DNA from: Falsirhodobacter halotolerans
GTDB taxonomy: Bacteria > Pseudomonadota > Alphaproteobacteria > Rhodobacterales > Rhodobacteraceae
Reading direction: 5' to 3'
Length of the DNA: 64,000 nt
Assembly (NCBI RefSeq): GCF_022899245.1
Contig: NZ_JALJAZ010000001.1
Coordinates: 837,501-901,500, forward strand
The translations under genes and the position numbers were made by a program. Of the stretch, positions 1 through 10,566 are shown one piece after another; the first letter of the stretch is position 1; each line of letters begins with the position of its first letter. The notes under the pieces are model-generated. The model was given only the letters and a program-made list of their open reading frames with translations, was not told the DNA's origin and made no database searches.

Positions 1-2420
<2,420 letters not shown>

Positions 2421-2521
2421 AAAAAGCCGGACCAAAAGCAACCACGACTTGAACACAGGATCAAAACGATCCCTGATGTTGTAAAACCCTCCCGGCAAAC
2501 ATGCCGGGACGGGGTCTTCCT

Positions 2522-2640
2522 CGGTTTGGTGGTCATAGCACGAGCAAAACACCCGATCCCATCCCGAACTCGGCCGTTAAGTGCCGTCGCGCCAATGGTA
2601 CTGCGTCTCAAGACGTGGGAGAGTAGGTCACCGCCAAACC
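2522..2640 (+). rRNA. rrf: 5S ribosomal RNA
   Basis: A stretch of about 119 bases beginning CGGTTTGGTGGTCATAGC and ending in the complementary CACCGCCAAACC carries the conserved 5S core (CCCGATCCCATCCCGAACTC). It follows the 23S end by about 100 bases. The spacer has a hairpin (CCCGGCA, AACA, TGCCGGG) just upstream that probably belongs to rRNA processing. Ends are set by pairing of the terminal helix and are accurate to a few bases. Confidence 0.95.
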
Positions 2641-2715
2641 TAGAAAGACCCCATACTCTCAAACGATAATCCCTCTCTCGACACAAAAGTAGCGCTCCCA
2701 CAAAAGCGCAACTCC

Positions 2716-2792
<77 letters not shown>

Positions 2793-2829
2793 CCGATACA
2801 GACCCCGAAGGATCAAACCCTTCGCTTCC

Positions 2830-2856
2830 AGCCCCGGCTTTCCGCCGGGGCTCTTT
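2830..2856 (+). terminator. Rho-independent terminator of the rRNA operon
   Basis: A perfect 9-bp stem, AGCCCCGGC (2830-2838) and GCCGGGGCT (2844-2852) around TTTCC, is followed by CTTT. It lies 38 bases after the tRNA-fMet and is the expected end of the rrn transcript. Confidence 0.85.
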
Positions 2857-2865
2857 GCGTTGCGA

Positions 2866-3075
2866 TGAACGGTTCCCCATCTGACCGTCATCCAAAGGAC
2901 TTTCAGCAAGCTGAAGAATGCCCGCCAGATCGCCAATCAATTCCATATGATGGCCGCCGGGAGCACCCCTGTCAGGGATCATCCGCACCTCCGAAATCAG
3001 CCCTCGCAGGATCTCCGTCGCCTCCCGCTTCAGTCCCGGTGCCTGAAGGGACTCCGGATGATGTCCCCAGACGTG
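2866..3075 (-). pseudogene. Serine site-specific recombinase, C-terminal remnant
   Basis: Read on the minus strand from about 3075, one frame encodes HPESLQAPGLKREATEIL, then RGLISEVRMIPDRGAPGG and HHMELIGDLAGILQLAES. This matches the C-terminal region of large serine recombinases of prophages and integrative elements, whose proteins end in a similar ELVGELAGILALA-type segment. The resolvase and recombinase domains are missing. The normal stop is also gone: the frame runs on through the rRNA terminator and tRNA to about 2749. It is a dead fragment left beside the rRNA operon. The family assignment rests on remembered motif similarity. Confidence 0.6.
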
Positions 3076-3156
3076 GTGTAGCTTGCGGTGGCCATCGGGT
3101 TTCTCGGTAGGGTCGGGTTGTGACCACCAACCTGAACCGAGGACTACACCCGATGA
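3061..3156. other. Short junction with imperfect inverted repeats, possible IS/element end
   Basis: About 95 bases lie between the recombinase remnant and the broken FAA-hydrolase gene and code for neither. The left half reads GGCCATCGGGTTTCTCGGT (from about 3090). The reverse complement of the right half reads GGTCATCGGGTGTAG and then CCTCGGTTCAGG, so the two sides form an imperfect inverted repeat around GGGTTGTGACCACCAACC. This would fit termini of a lost insertion sequence, but I do not recognise the element. Confidence 0.3.
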
Positions 3157-3807
3157 CCAAGCCCATGATGGTGCCGCGCGAACTGACGGCTAGCACGATT
3201 TCAGGCTCCGGATTGTTCCAGGTAGAGATCGGATGCAGCCCGACATCCGCACCGGGTCCGACCGCGCTCAGGACCTGCGCCTTCGAAAAGACCTCGGCAT
3301 CGGGGCCTATGCCGACCTCCAGATACTGCGACCATAACCCTTCGGCGATCAGCAGCGTTTTGACCTCTTGCGCCTCGGGACTCCCCGCGCGGATGTCGCG
3401 CAGGCTGTCGCCGATCAGCGCGCCCACGCGGGTTCTGATTGCAGCGGCGCGGGCGGGATCGCCTGCGGATTTTTCCTCGATCACGCGTTCGACCATGGAT
3501 CGGGCAAAGGTCACGCCGCAGGCCTTGATCGCCTGAAGATCGCAGGGGGCAAGAAAGTGCAAAACGCTGGATCGATCGGGTTTCCTGCAATCGTATCGAG
3601 CGATCCGACGTCCGTGCCGGGGCATGTCGCAACATAGGCGGCAGGCGTGTCCATCTCGCAGATGTCGCGCACGGTCGGTGCGGTGCGAGACGTGATGTCA
3701 ACGACGACGCCCCGGCGCACAGTCACCACAGATGGTCCCGCGACCTCGGGCCGCCAAATACGTCCAAGCCAGATACCATTCGGATCGTCGATCATTCCAT
3801 CCCCCAT
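3155..3807 (-). pseudogene. Fumarylacetoacetate-hydrolase-family protein, frameshifted and truncated
   Basis: From an ATG at 3807 the frame encodes an FAH-family N-terminus (start MGDGMIDDPNGIWLGRIWRP) up to about residue 73. The homologous reading then continues in another frame with LAPCDLQAIKACGVTFARSM, VERVIEEKSAGDP and HPISTWNNPEPEIVLAVSSR, so a frameshift lies between about 3540 and 3600. Homology stops at GTIMGLVIG (about 3155), before the metal-binding and catalytic C-terminal half, which the junction sequence replaces. Intact relatives are about 380-400 residues and hydrolyse C-C bonds in acylpyruvate-like acids. The gene is divergent from the cluster starting at 3883 and probably belonged to it. 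Confidence 0.8.
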
Positions 3808-3855
3808 ATGTCGAAGAAGGTTGCGGCACGCGTCAGCCTTCTCTAGGAATGTAGT

Positions 3856-3866
3856 ATTGTATACTA
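3856..3866. promoter_or_regulatory. Candidate GntR operator, copy 1 (ATTGTATACTA)
   Basis: The 11-bp word ATTGTATACTA, with the self-complementary core GTATAC, lies 16 bases before the start codon at 3883. The same word occurs at 9714-9724 and 13067-13077, each time in a control region of this cluster. FadR/VanR-type GntR proteins often bind short AT-rich palindromes of this kind, and the cluster encodes such a regulator at 9792. Confidence 0.55.
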
Positions 3867-3882
3867 AGCTTCAGGGGCAACC

Positions 3883-4767
3883 ATGATCTCGCGCGTGCTG
3901 ACACTCAATCAAGGTGATCCAAGCGAGGCGAGGCTTTATTACCTGCCGCATCTCGTGGCCGAGGCGGCCGGTTTCTTCGCGGAAGAGGGGCTGGAGATCC
4001 GGTTGCTCACTGCGGCGGAGGGTGGCGATACCATCGCGGGTGGGCAGATCCCGTCGGTTCTTTCGGGAATGGCGGACCTGACCATCGGTGGGCCGATGGT
4101 AACAATGAAGATGGCTGAAGAAGGCACCCGGCTGGTCAACTTCTGCGCAGCCGTGCGCAGCAACCCGTGGTTCATACTCGGAGAAAAGCCAGAGCCGGAT
4201 TTCGATCTGACGAAACTGGCAGGCCAGGTCGTGGTGGATGTGGCGCAGGTCGGCACGGCAGGATTCATCTTCGATGCGGTGATGGCCGAGCGTGGAATTG
4301 CGGCGATACGCATTGGTGGGGCCTTTCCGCACGGGGGCCACCGCTATGCCATCCACCATCTTCATGCCACTGCAAACGCAATTGCCGAACGGCGGATCGC
4401 GCCCTTGGCCGATCTTGCAGGTCCGACGGGCGGCGTTCCATGGAGCGCTTATATTGCACGGCCGGACACCATTGCAGCCATGCCCGAGAAGTTCGCCGCC
4501 TTTCGTCGGGCAATCGGTGCGGCGCTGACGTTGATCTCCATGGCCGAACCTGCGGAAATCGCTGCAATGATCGCGTCAAGCTTTCCCGATCACGGCATCG
4601 ACGCGCTGACCATGGCCATAGCGCTCTATCGTGATGCCGATCTTTGGCCCGCCACGACCGCCATCCCGCGCGAGGATTTCGACCGCTTCGGTGCGTTGCT
4701 GATGCGCGCGGGGTGGTTGACGCGCATGCCCTCTTGGGCCGACCTGACGGAGACGAGCGATGCTTGA
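3883..4767 (+). CDS. NMT1/THI5-like binding protein without signal peptide
   Basis: The 294-residue protein has the fold pattern of NMT1/SsuA-type periplasmic binding proteins: an N-terminal LTLNQGDPSEARLYYLPHL segment, then EAAGFFAEEGLEIRLL and an SVLSGMADLTIGGPMVTMKM motif typical of ligand-binding lobe 1. It lacks an N-terminal signal peptide, so it is probably cytoplasmic, and no matching permease or ATPase is adjacent. Its last 8 bases overlap the start of the cyclic amidohydrolase, so the two are co-transcribed and probably translationally coupled. It may bind the substrate of that enzyme or be an enzyme resembling pyrimidine-precursor synthases. The ligand is unknown. Confidence 0.75.
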   Translation: MISRVLTLNQGDPSEARLYYLPHLVAEAAGFFAEEGLEIRLLTAAEGGDTIAGGQIPSVLSGMADLTIGGPMVTMKMAEEGTRLVNFCAAVRSNPWFILGEKPEPDFDLTKLAGQVVVDVAQVGTAGFIFDAVMAERGIAAIRIGGAFPHGGHRYAIHHLHATANAIAERRIAPLADLAGPTGGVPWSAYIARPDTIAAMPEKFAAFRRAIGAALTLISMAEPAEIAAMIASSFPDHGIDALTMAIALYRDADLWPATTAIPREDFDRFGALLMRAGWLTRMPSWADLTETSDA

Positions 4768-6124
4768 CAGGATCATCACTGGCGCGACTGTCGTTCTGGA
4801 CAGTGGTGCCACCCACGTTGATGTCGGGATCGCTGATGGCCGGATCGCGGGTCTTTATGCGGCCGGAGCCGCGCCCGATGCGGCGGATCGCCTGAAGGCC
4901 GAAGGCCTTGTCCTTATGCCGGGAGCGATTGACGCGCATACACATTTCACGGCCTCGCCGGACGGGGTGGAGGATGAGATCTTTGCCGGAACGCAAGGCG
5001 CGGCCGCGGGGGGCGTGACCACTGTGATCGAGATGCCGCATTCGCTGCCCCCCGCGATCGACCTCGCAGGATTTGCCGCGAAACATGCGCTTTGCGCGGC
5101 GAATGCCGCCGTGGATTTCGCGCTTTGGGCGGGGTTGGATGGGGTCAATGCGGGGCAGCTTCGGGCCCTGCACAAGGCGGGGGCCATCGGCTTCAAGGGG
5201 TTCCTTTGCAGCCCGCGTGCGGATGGTGCCGCCCCCGACCCAACGGCGCTTCCGGCCATCGGCGACCGCGCATTGCTGGAGGCGATGCGTGTCGCGGCCG
5301 AGATCGGAGCGCTGGTCGGCATCCATTCCGAAAACCACGACATCCTGCTTGCGGCACAGGCGCGTCTGCGGGCCGAGGGTCGTATGGACATGCGCGCCCA
5401 TGCCGAAGCCGGGCCGGAACTGGCCGAGATCGAGGCCGTGCAGCGGCTGATCCTGTTTGCCGAGATGACCGGGGCAAAGACGCATGTCGTGCATATGGCC
5501 TCGGCCCGAGCGGCTGACCTTTTGAATGCGGCACGGGGGCGTGCGGATCTGACAGCGGAGACCTGTCTGCATTACCTCTGCCTCGACGAGGAGGACCTGG
5601 TGCGGATCGGTCCTGTTGCGCGGTGTGGCCCGCCCTTGCGCCCGCGTGCGGTCGCGGATGCCTTGTGGGATCGGGTGATGGCGGGCGCAATCGACATGAT
5701 CGCCTCGGACCATTGCCCCTACGATCCCGCACTGAAACACAATAATCTCCCGGTTTGGGAGGCTGGCATGGGCCTGACCGGTATCGAGACCAATGTGCCT
5801 TTGTTGATGAGCGAGGGTGTGATCGCGCGGGGGTTGCCGCTGCACGCGTTCGCCCGAATGACCGCGACCGCGCCAGCCCAACGCTTCGGCCTGAAACAGA
5901 AGGGCGCGATCCGCATCGGGCTGGATGCCGATATGACGTTGTGGGACCTGAACGGCAGCACCACCGTGCGTGGCGACGCATTTCATGGTCGCGCGAAGTT
6001 CTCCGCCTTTGAGGGGACGGTGATGCGCGGGCAGCTTCGGCGCACGATCTTGCGCGGCGAAGATGTCTTTGCAGATGGCCACGATTTGGGGCGGCGCGGG
6101 CAGGGGAGGTTTCAGCGCGCCTGA
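4760..6124 (+). CDS. Cyclic amidohydrolase (dihydroorotase/allantoinase/hydantoinase family)
   Basis: This 454-residue protein of the amidohydrolase superfamily should open a cyclic amide such as a hydantoin, allantoin or dihydropyrimidine. Visible metal-site elements in order are GAIDAHTHF (about residue 54, the HxH pair), GFKGFLCS (about 150, the carboxylated lysine), GIHSENHD (about 193), HVVHMASA (about 246) and IASDHCPYDP (about 314, catalytic Asp). The length is normal for allantoinases and D-hydantoinases. It is coupled to the NMT1-like gene upstream and converges with the FMN-enzyme gene, overlapping its end by 13 bases. Allantoin is possible, but a different allantoinase (PuuE type) occurs at 52 kb, so another ring is more likely. 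Confidence 0.85.
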   Translation: MLDRIITGATVVLDSGATHVDVGIADGRIAGLYAAGAAPDAADRLKAEGLVLMPGAIDAHTHFTASPDGVEDEIFAGTQGAAAGGVTTVIEMPHSLPPAIDLAGFAAKHALCAANAAVDFALWAGLDGVNAGQLRALHKAGAIGFKGFLCSPRADGAAPDPTALPAIGDRALLEAMRVAAEIGALVGIHSENHDILLAAQARLRAEGRMDMRAHAEAGPELAEIEAVQRLILFAEMTGAKTHVVHMASARAADLLNAARGRADLTAETCLHYLCLDEEDLVRIGPVARCGPPLRPRAVADALWDRVMAGAIDMIASDHCPYDPALKHNNLPVWEAGMGLTGIETNVPLLMSEGVIARGLPLHAFARMTATAPAQRFGLKQKGAIRIGLDADMTLWDLNGSTTVRGDAFHGRAKFSAFEGTVMRGQLRRTILRGEDVFADGHDLGRRGQGRFQRA

Positions 6125-7146
6125 ACCTCTCCATCCCCCATCCAGAGCGTCAGGGCATAGAGCCCATCGATCATCCGGCGCAGAAACGCATCGACCGCCG
6201 CCTCGCCCCCACCCGTCAGGGCAGAAATCACGGGCCGGGTTGTAACCGCAAGATCTGCGCCCAGCAGGCGCGCAATCAGGATGTCCGCAGGATGGCGGAT
6301 GCCGCCGTCGATCAGGATTTGGGCCTGCGGAACCGCCGCACGAACCCTTGGCAGCTGATCAAGCGCCGGGGCCCAGCGGTCGCTTTGACGCAGACCGATG
6401 TTGGACACGGCAAGACCGGCGGCACCTGCCTGCATCACCGGCATTGCATCGCCCGGATGCAGGACGCCCTTGACGATCAGCGGCAGCCGGGCGTCGTAGG
6501 CGGCTTGGACGGCGTCGCGCAAATCCTCTGCCCCCCAGATCGGGAGCGCTGGAAGTGGCGCAACGCCGATGGCGTTCGATCCGTCCAGCATCGTGCCGAT
6601 GGTCTGCCAGCCACGTCGCCGCAGCTCTGCCCCGATGTCGAAGCCACCCGGGCGCTGACCGGGGCGCGGATGCGACGGGGCCATCAGGGTCAGGACGATG
6701 CCCACCGCCCCCGCATTTGCCGCACCCTTTATGATACGGGTCACGCGGTCGACCGAACCGGCGGCGCGCAACTGCAGCCACGTCTCGGGGTTGGCGGCGG
6801 TGATCTCGTCCAGCGGCGTCACGGTTTCCTCGGATACCACCATCGCAAGGCCCATGCGCTGCGTAGATCGCGCGACAGGCAGCAGGCCCTCGGGGTGAAA
6901 AACCCTGTCACCCGCAAAGGCGCCGATGACCAGCGGAGCCGCCAATGGGCGTCCCGCCAGCGACGCGCGCAGATCGGGCGGCTCTCCGCCGAACAGGCGT
7001 GGGACCAGCTCGAAGCGTTGGAAGGCCGCGACATTGGCATCCTCGACCCCAAGCGCGTCATCTGCCCGCCCGATCATGTAATCAAAGAGCGCGTGGCCCA
7101 GAGCATTTCGGGACGCTTCTGACATGGGAAGGTCATGGTGCGGCAT
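6112..7146 (-). CDS. FMN-dependent alpha-hydroxyacid-oxidase-family protein, catalytic His absent
   Basis: The 344-residue protein belongs to the LldD/glycolate-oxidase TIM-barrel family: LAAPLVIGAFAGDRVFHPEG corresponds to the start of the FMN site, LPLIVKGVLHPGDA to the flavin-contacting lysine strand, and ILIDGGIRHPADILIARLLG to the phosphate-binding region. The family motif SNHGGRQ, whose His abstracts the alpha-proton, reads SNIGLRQ (about residue 247), so classical 2-hydroxyacid oxidation is doubtful. Its start directly follows the stop of the permease-ATPase fusion gene, placing it last in the transporter operon. It could act on another substrate or serve as a flavoprotein with changed chemistry. 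Confidence 0.8.
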   Translation of the reverse strand: MPHHDLPMSEASRNALGHALFDYMIGRADDALGVEDANVAAFQRFELVPRLFGGEPPDLRASLAGRPLAAPLVIGAFAGDRVFHPEGLLPVARSTQRMGLAMVVSEETVTPLDEITAANPETWLQLRAAGSVDRVTRIIKGAANAGAVGIVLTLMAPSHPRPGQRPGGFDIGAELRRRGWQTIGTMLDGSNAIGVAPLPALPIWGAEDLRDAVQAAYDARLPLIVKGVLHPGDAMPVMQAGAAGLAVSNIGLRQSDRWAPALDQLPRVRAAVPQAQILIDGGIRHPADILIARLLGADLAVTTRPVISALTGGGEAAVDAFLRRMIDGLYALTLWMGDGEVQAR

Positions 7147-8688
7147 TCAACGCTCCGTCGCGGGCTGCGGCAGAGCGGGGGGAAGGCGTTGCGGCTCGGG
7201 GGCATCGCGCACCTCCTCCTGCCGGAGATAGGCGGCAAAGGTTTCCGTCTGTGGTGCATCGAGGATGGAGGGCGGCCCGGATTCCACCAGCTTGCCATCC
7301 TTGAGGAAGACGATCGTATCCGCGACGCTGCGGGCGAACCCGACGTCATGCGTGCTGATGACCATTGTCAGACCGGTATCGGCCAACCCGCGGATGGTGG
7401 CGTTTACCTCGCGCACCAGTTCGGGGTCCAGCGCCGAGGTCGGCTCGTCGAACAGCAGCAATTGCGGATCGCTGGCAAGAGCACGGGCGATGGCGACGCG
7501 CTGTTGCTGGCCGCCCGACAGCTCGTGCGGCAGGCGGTAGGCGAAGTCGGCCAGACCGACCTGTGCCAGTGCGCGGTTGGCTGCGGCGCGGGCCTCGTCC
7601 TTGTTACGCTTTTGCACGATGGTCGGGATGCTCATCACGTTCTGTTCGGCGGTCAGATGGTCGAACAGAGCGAAGTTCTGGAAGACGATGCCGATCCGGG
7701 CGGCGATGCGGTTCTTCGTCAGCGCGCGGGGGCCAAGCGCCGCCCCGTGGGCGTTCTGTCCGATCAGCACGTCGCCGACACGGATGCTGCCCGCCTTGGA
7801 CGGCACCAGCGCCATGATCGTCTTCAGCAATGTCGATTTGCCTGAGCCGGAGCGCCCCAGAAGCACCACCACCTCGGACCGTTTCACGACCAACGACAGG
7901 TCCTTCAGAACGGTCTTATTGCGATATGCGACCTCCAGATTGTGGATGTCCAGCATGCGCTCCGCTTGTCCCATCCTTGCCGGCTGGGCGGGGCTTTGCG
8001 TTGGCGCGGGGGGGCGGCGACGTGCGGCGCGATTGGCGCGGGACTCGAGGCTGACGCGGTTCTCGGCCCAGAACTGGCCGCCAGCCAGAACCGATGACAT
8101 GATGATGTAGATCGCGCCCGAAGCCAGCAGCACCGGCAGAAACTGGAAATTCGTTGAAACGATGGTCTGCCCACGCATCGTCAGCTCCGCCACGCCGACG
8201 ACCGAGGCGAGCGAGGTCGATTTCAGCAGGCCCACGCTTTCGTTGCCCAATGTCGGCAAGATCGCCCGCAGCGCTTGCGGGATCACGACATGGATCATCT
8301 CGGCCCGGCGGGAGAATCCGAAGGCCTGCGCCGCCAAACGCTGGTCGCGGTTCGCCGACATGATGCCGCCTCGAATGATTTCGGCGCAATAGGCCGTTTC
8401 GTTGATGGTCAGCGCCAGAAGGGCGCTCCAGAATGGAGACAGACGAATGCCGAATTGCGGCAGCACGTTGTAAAGGATGATCAGCTGCAACAGCACCGGC
8501 GTCCCGCGCAGAAGATAGATGTATGTTTTGACCGGATAGCGCATCCACCACGCGTTCGAGAGGCTGGCAAGCGCAAGGAAGAATCCGATCAGGATGCCGC
8601 CCGTCAGCGCCGCCACCATGAGCTGGATCGCGATGACTGCGCCTTCCCACAGATAGCCGAGTGTCAGGTAATGCAGGAAGTTGTCCAT
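7147..8688 (-). CDS. Amino-acid ABC transporter, permease-ATPase fusion
   Basis: One 513-residue chain joins two usually separate subunits of a polar-amino-acid importer. Residues 1-215 are a HisM/GlnP-type permease with several hydrophobic segments and the EAA-type loop near residue 120-140 ([20 protein letters not shown]). A charged, proline-rich linker (about 216-244) follows. Residues 245-490 are a GlnQ-type ATPase with Walker [10 protein letters not shown], signature [12 protein letters not shown] and Walker [13 protein letters not shown]. The binding protein is encoded upstream at 8739-9629 with a hairpin between. Fused forms are known in this family but are the minority. The substrate is probably an amino acid or a related amide or acid. 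Confidence 0.93.
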   Translation of the reverse strand: MDNFLHYLTLGYLWEGAVIAIQLMVAALTGGILIGFFLALASLSNAWWMRYPVKTYIYLLRGTPVLLQLIILYNVLPQFGIRLSPFWSALLALTINETAYCAEIIRGGIMSANRDQRLAAQAFGFSRRAEMIHVVIPQALRAILPTLGNESVGLLKSTSLASVVGVAELTMRGQTIVSTNFQFLPVLLASGAIYIIMSSVLAGGQFWAENRVSLESRANRAARRRPPAPTQSPAQPARMGQAERMLDIHNLEVAYRNKTVLKDLSLVVKRSEVVVLLGRSGSGKSTLLKTIMALVPSKAGSIRVGDVLIGQNAHGAALGPRALTKNRIAARIGIVFQNFALFDHLTAEQNVMSIPTIVQKRNKDEARAAANRALAQVGLADFAYRLPHELSGGQQQRVAIARALASDPQLLLFDEPTSALDPELVREVNATIRGLADTGLTMVISTHDVGFARSVADTIVFLKDGKLVESGPPSILDAPQTETFAAYLRQEEVRDAPEPQRLPPALPQPATER

Positions 8689-8710
8689 TCCACCGTCCTA
8701 GAAAGGGATT

Positions 8711-8731
8711 GCCCCCGCACATGGCGGGGGC
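8711..8731 (-). other. GC hairpin between binding-protein and permease genes
   Basis: A perfect 8-bp stem, GCCCCCGC (8711-8718) and GCGGGGGC (8724-8731), separates the binding-protein stop from the permease start. It has no T tract. Such hairpins commonly stabilise the upstream mRNA or dampen read-through, so the binding protein is made in excess. The same arrangement occurs at 21159-21181 and 46033-46047. Confidence 0.65.
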
Positions 8732-8738
8732 GGGCAGG

Positions 8739-9629
8739 TCAGTTGAAGATTTCGACAGGGCGCTGGGCGTCGGCGCCTTGGCCCCACTTGTCCATGATCA
8801 GCTTCTGCACGCCAGAATCCTGGATCACCTTGATGCCGTCCAAAATCGCGGCCTGAAGTGCCTCGTTTTCTTTGGCAATGGGATAGCCGTTGCGGATCGG
8901 CAGATCGACGTCGAAGGCTTCTTCAAGGTTGGGATCGGCGGCGGCCAATCCTGCTGCGACCGCCTTGGAGGTCAGATGGATGTCGGCACGGCCCGATTGC
9001 ACGGCAAGGATCGCGCTGTCGGTGTTCTGGACCAGCAGCACGTCGACGGCCGGGTTCCCGGCCTCGATGCATTTGGCGGTCTGCTCAGGGGCGAGCGTCG
9101 TCGCCTCGAAGGTGCCGGCGGCGGCAGAGATTGTCATGCCGCAAAGATCGTCCAGCGATTGCAGGTTCTTGGGGTTGCCCTTCGGCACCACGGATCCGTC
9201 CACCACCTGATAGGACGATACGAACGCCACCTGTTCCTGCCGTGCCGGGGTCACGTAAAGCGACGGGCCGATGTCCAGCCGACCCGACATGATCGAGGTG
9301 ACCAGCACGTTGAACGCGCCAAGCTGGAAGGTGTAGTCAAAGCCAAGACAGGCGCCCAGACGATCGAACATGTCGGGGTCCAACCCCTCCAGATCCTCGG
9401 GGTTGCCGTCCACCGGCTGCTGGAAGCCTTTGTTATACCCGCCAAGGCCGACGCTCAACGTTTTGCCGACCAGATCGGGATGCTGTTCGCGCAAGGCGAT
9501 ACATGCCGGCATTTCGGTGAAATCGGCGGGGGCGGGCTTCAGCTCGTCCGAGGCGCGAGCGCTGGCCAGAACAGGCGAAAGCACCGTGCTTGCAGCAAGC
9601 AGTGCGGGGAGGATATTCGCAAGTTTCAT
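8739..9629 (-). CDS. Amino-acid-type ABC transporter substrate-binding protein
   Basis: A 296-residue family 3 binding protein. The N-terminus MKLANILPALLAASTVLSPV followed by LASARA is a Sec signal peptide, and it supports the ATG at 9629 over the longer open frame upstream; an AGGGAA sequence precedes it. Recognisable segments include PDMFDRLGACLGFDYTF, the SGRLDIGPSLYVTPARQEQV motif, and GRADIHLTSKAVAAGLAAAD. It should deliver substrate to the permease-ATPase fusion encoded just downstream. Its promoter region is shared with the divergent gntR gene and contains an ATTGTATACTA box. Confidence 0.92.
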   Translation of the reverse strand: MKLANILPALLAASTVLSPVLASARASDELKPAPADFTEMPACIALREQHPDLVGKTLSVGLGGYNKGFQQPVDGNPEDLEGLDPDMFDRLGACLGFDYTFQLGAFNVLVTSIMSGRLDIGPSLYVTPARQEQVAFVSSYQVVDGSVVPKGNPKNLQSLDDLCGMTISAAAGTFEATTLAPEQTAKCIEAGNPAVDVLLVQNTDSAILAVQSGRADIHLTSKAVAAGLAAADPNLEEAFDVDLPIRNGYPIAKENEALQAAILDGIKVIQDSGVQKLIMDKWGQGADAQRPVEIFN

Positions 9630-9713
9630 CTGTGTTTCCCTGATGGATTTCGCACATTCCGCGTCTTGGGGCGCGGTAGGGTGCTGCGGCGTTCCTCGCC
9701 GATGTGTTGTAGC

Positions 9714-9724
9714 ATTGTATACTA
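9714..9724. promoter_or_regulatory. Candidate GntR operator, copy 2 (ATTGTATACTA)
   Basis: The second copy of the 11-bp word lies between the divergent binding-protein gene (start 9629) and gntR (start 9792). A partly overlapping TTATAC follows at 9725-9730. The position is suited to autoregulation of gntR and control of the transporter operon. Confidence 0.55.
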
Positions 9725-9791
9725 TTATACTCTTGGCAAGAGTGGAATTTAGGCTTATCAAGAGAAAAGACGTCAGGGGAGCGAGCAGGCC

Positions 9792-10505
9792 ATGCAGGTC
9801 ACGACATCGGCAGAAGGGTGGACTGCGGCACGGCCGCGGACGTTGGTGGATCACGTGATCGACCAGATACTCTCCGCTGCGGCACGCGGCCTGATATTGC
9901 CTGGCGACCGGCTTGTCGAAAAGGATCTGAGCGCTTCGCTGAACATGAGCCGCGTGCCGATCCGCGAGGCGTTGCGGGTGCTGGAAAGCCAAGGTGTCGT
10001 GACAAGCGAGCCCTACAAGGGCATCCGTCTTATGGAAATAACGCAGGATCGGCTGTCCCAGATCCTGGATGTTCGCACAACGCTGGAAACGCTGGCCGCC
10101 ACCCGCGCTATCGAGGCGGGTCGGAACGCAGGTGAGGCTCTGGCTCCGCTTCGCCGCTCGCTGCAGGAACTTCGTTTGATGGGCGAACGGGGCGAGGTTT
10201 TCAGTTTCGCCTCGGCCGATACGGCGTTCCACATGCAACTGGTCTGTCTTGGGGGCAACCAGCCGCTCGTCACGCTTTGGCAATCGCTGGCACGGCAATT
10301 GACCGTTATCATAGGGCTGGCGGTGAACAGCAAGGACATGAAGACCATCGTCTCAGAGCATGAACGGTTGCTGGACACCATCGCTTCGGGCGATTTGGCG
10401 GCCGTGCGCAAGGAGTTGACTGAACACATCATCACCGAGGGCATGAAGGTCGATTTCGACCTCCTGCACGCACGGCGGATGGCGGCGCAGATCACCGCCG
10501 CCTGA
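9792..10505 (+). CDS. GntR-family transcriptional regulator, FadR/FCD subfamily
   Basis: The 237-residue protein has an N-terminal winged helix (about 15-80; GDRLVEKDLSASLNMSRVPI followed by REALRVLESQGVV) and a C-terminal all-helical FCD domain (about 90-225) with the metal/ligand-binding helices around LDVRTTLETLAATRAI and SEHERLLDTIASGD. It is divergent from the amino-acid-type transporter operon and upstream of the mandelate-racemase-family gene. It is the natural candidate for the protein that reads the three ATTGTATACTA boxes in this cluster; members usually bind a pathway acid and release DNA. The ligand is not known. Confidence 0.92.
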   Translation: MQVTTSAEGWTAARPRTLVDHVIDQILSAAARGLILPGDRLVEKDLSASLNMSRVPIREALRVLESQGVVTSEPYKGIRLMEITQDRLSQILDVRTTLETLAATRAIEAGRNAGEALAPLRRSLQELRLMGERGEVFSFASADTAFHMQLVCLGGNQPLVTLWQSLARQLTVIIGLAVNSKDMKTIVSEHERLLDTIASGDLAAVRKELTEHIITEGMKVDFDLLHARRMAAQITAA

Positions 10506-10566
10506 CTCTCCCCCAGCAAAGACCAACAGGACAACATGAGGAGCGGCCTTGGCCGATTGACGACGC

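Noticed and set aside
4760-6124. Calling the cyclic amidohydrolase an allantoinase of the ureide pathway
   Set aside because: It is far from the ureide operon, belongs to another putative regulon, and a PuuE-type allantoinase is already present in that operon.
9630-10298. Longer N-terminus for the binding protein ending at 8739
   Set aside because: The upstream part would run antisense through gntR, while the ATG at 9629 gives a proper signal peptide and has a ribosome binding site.
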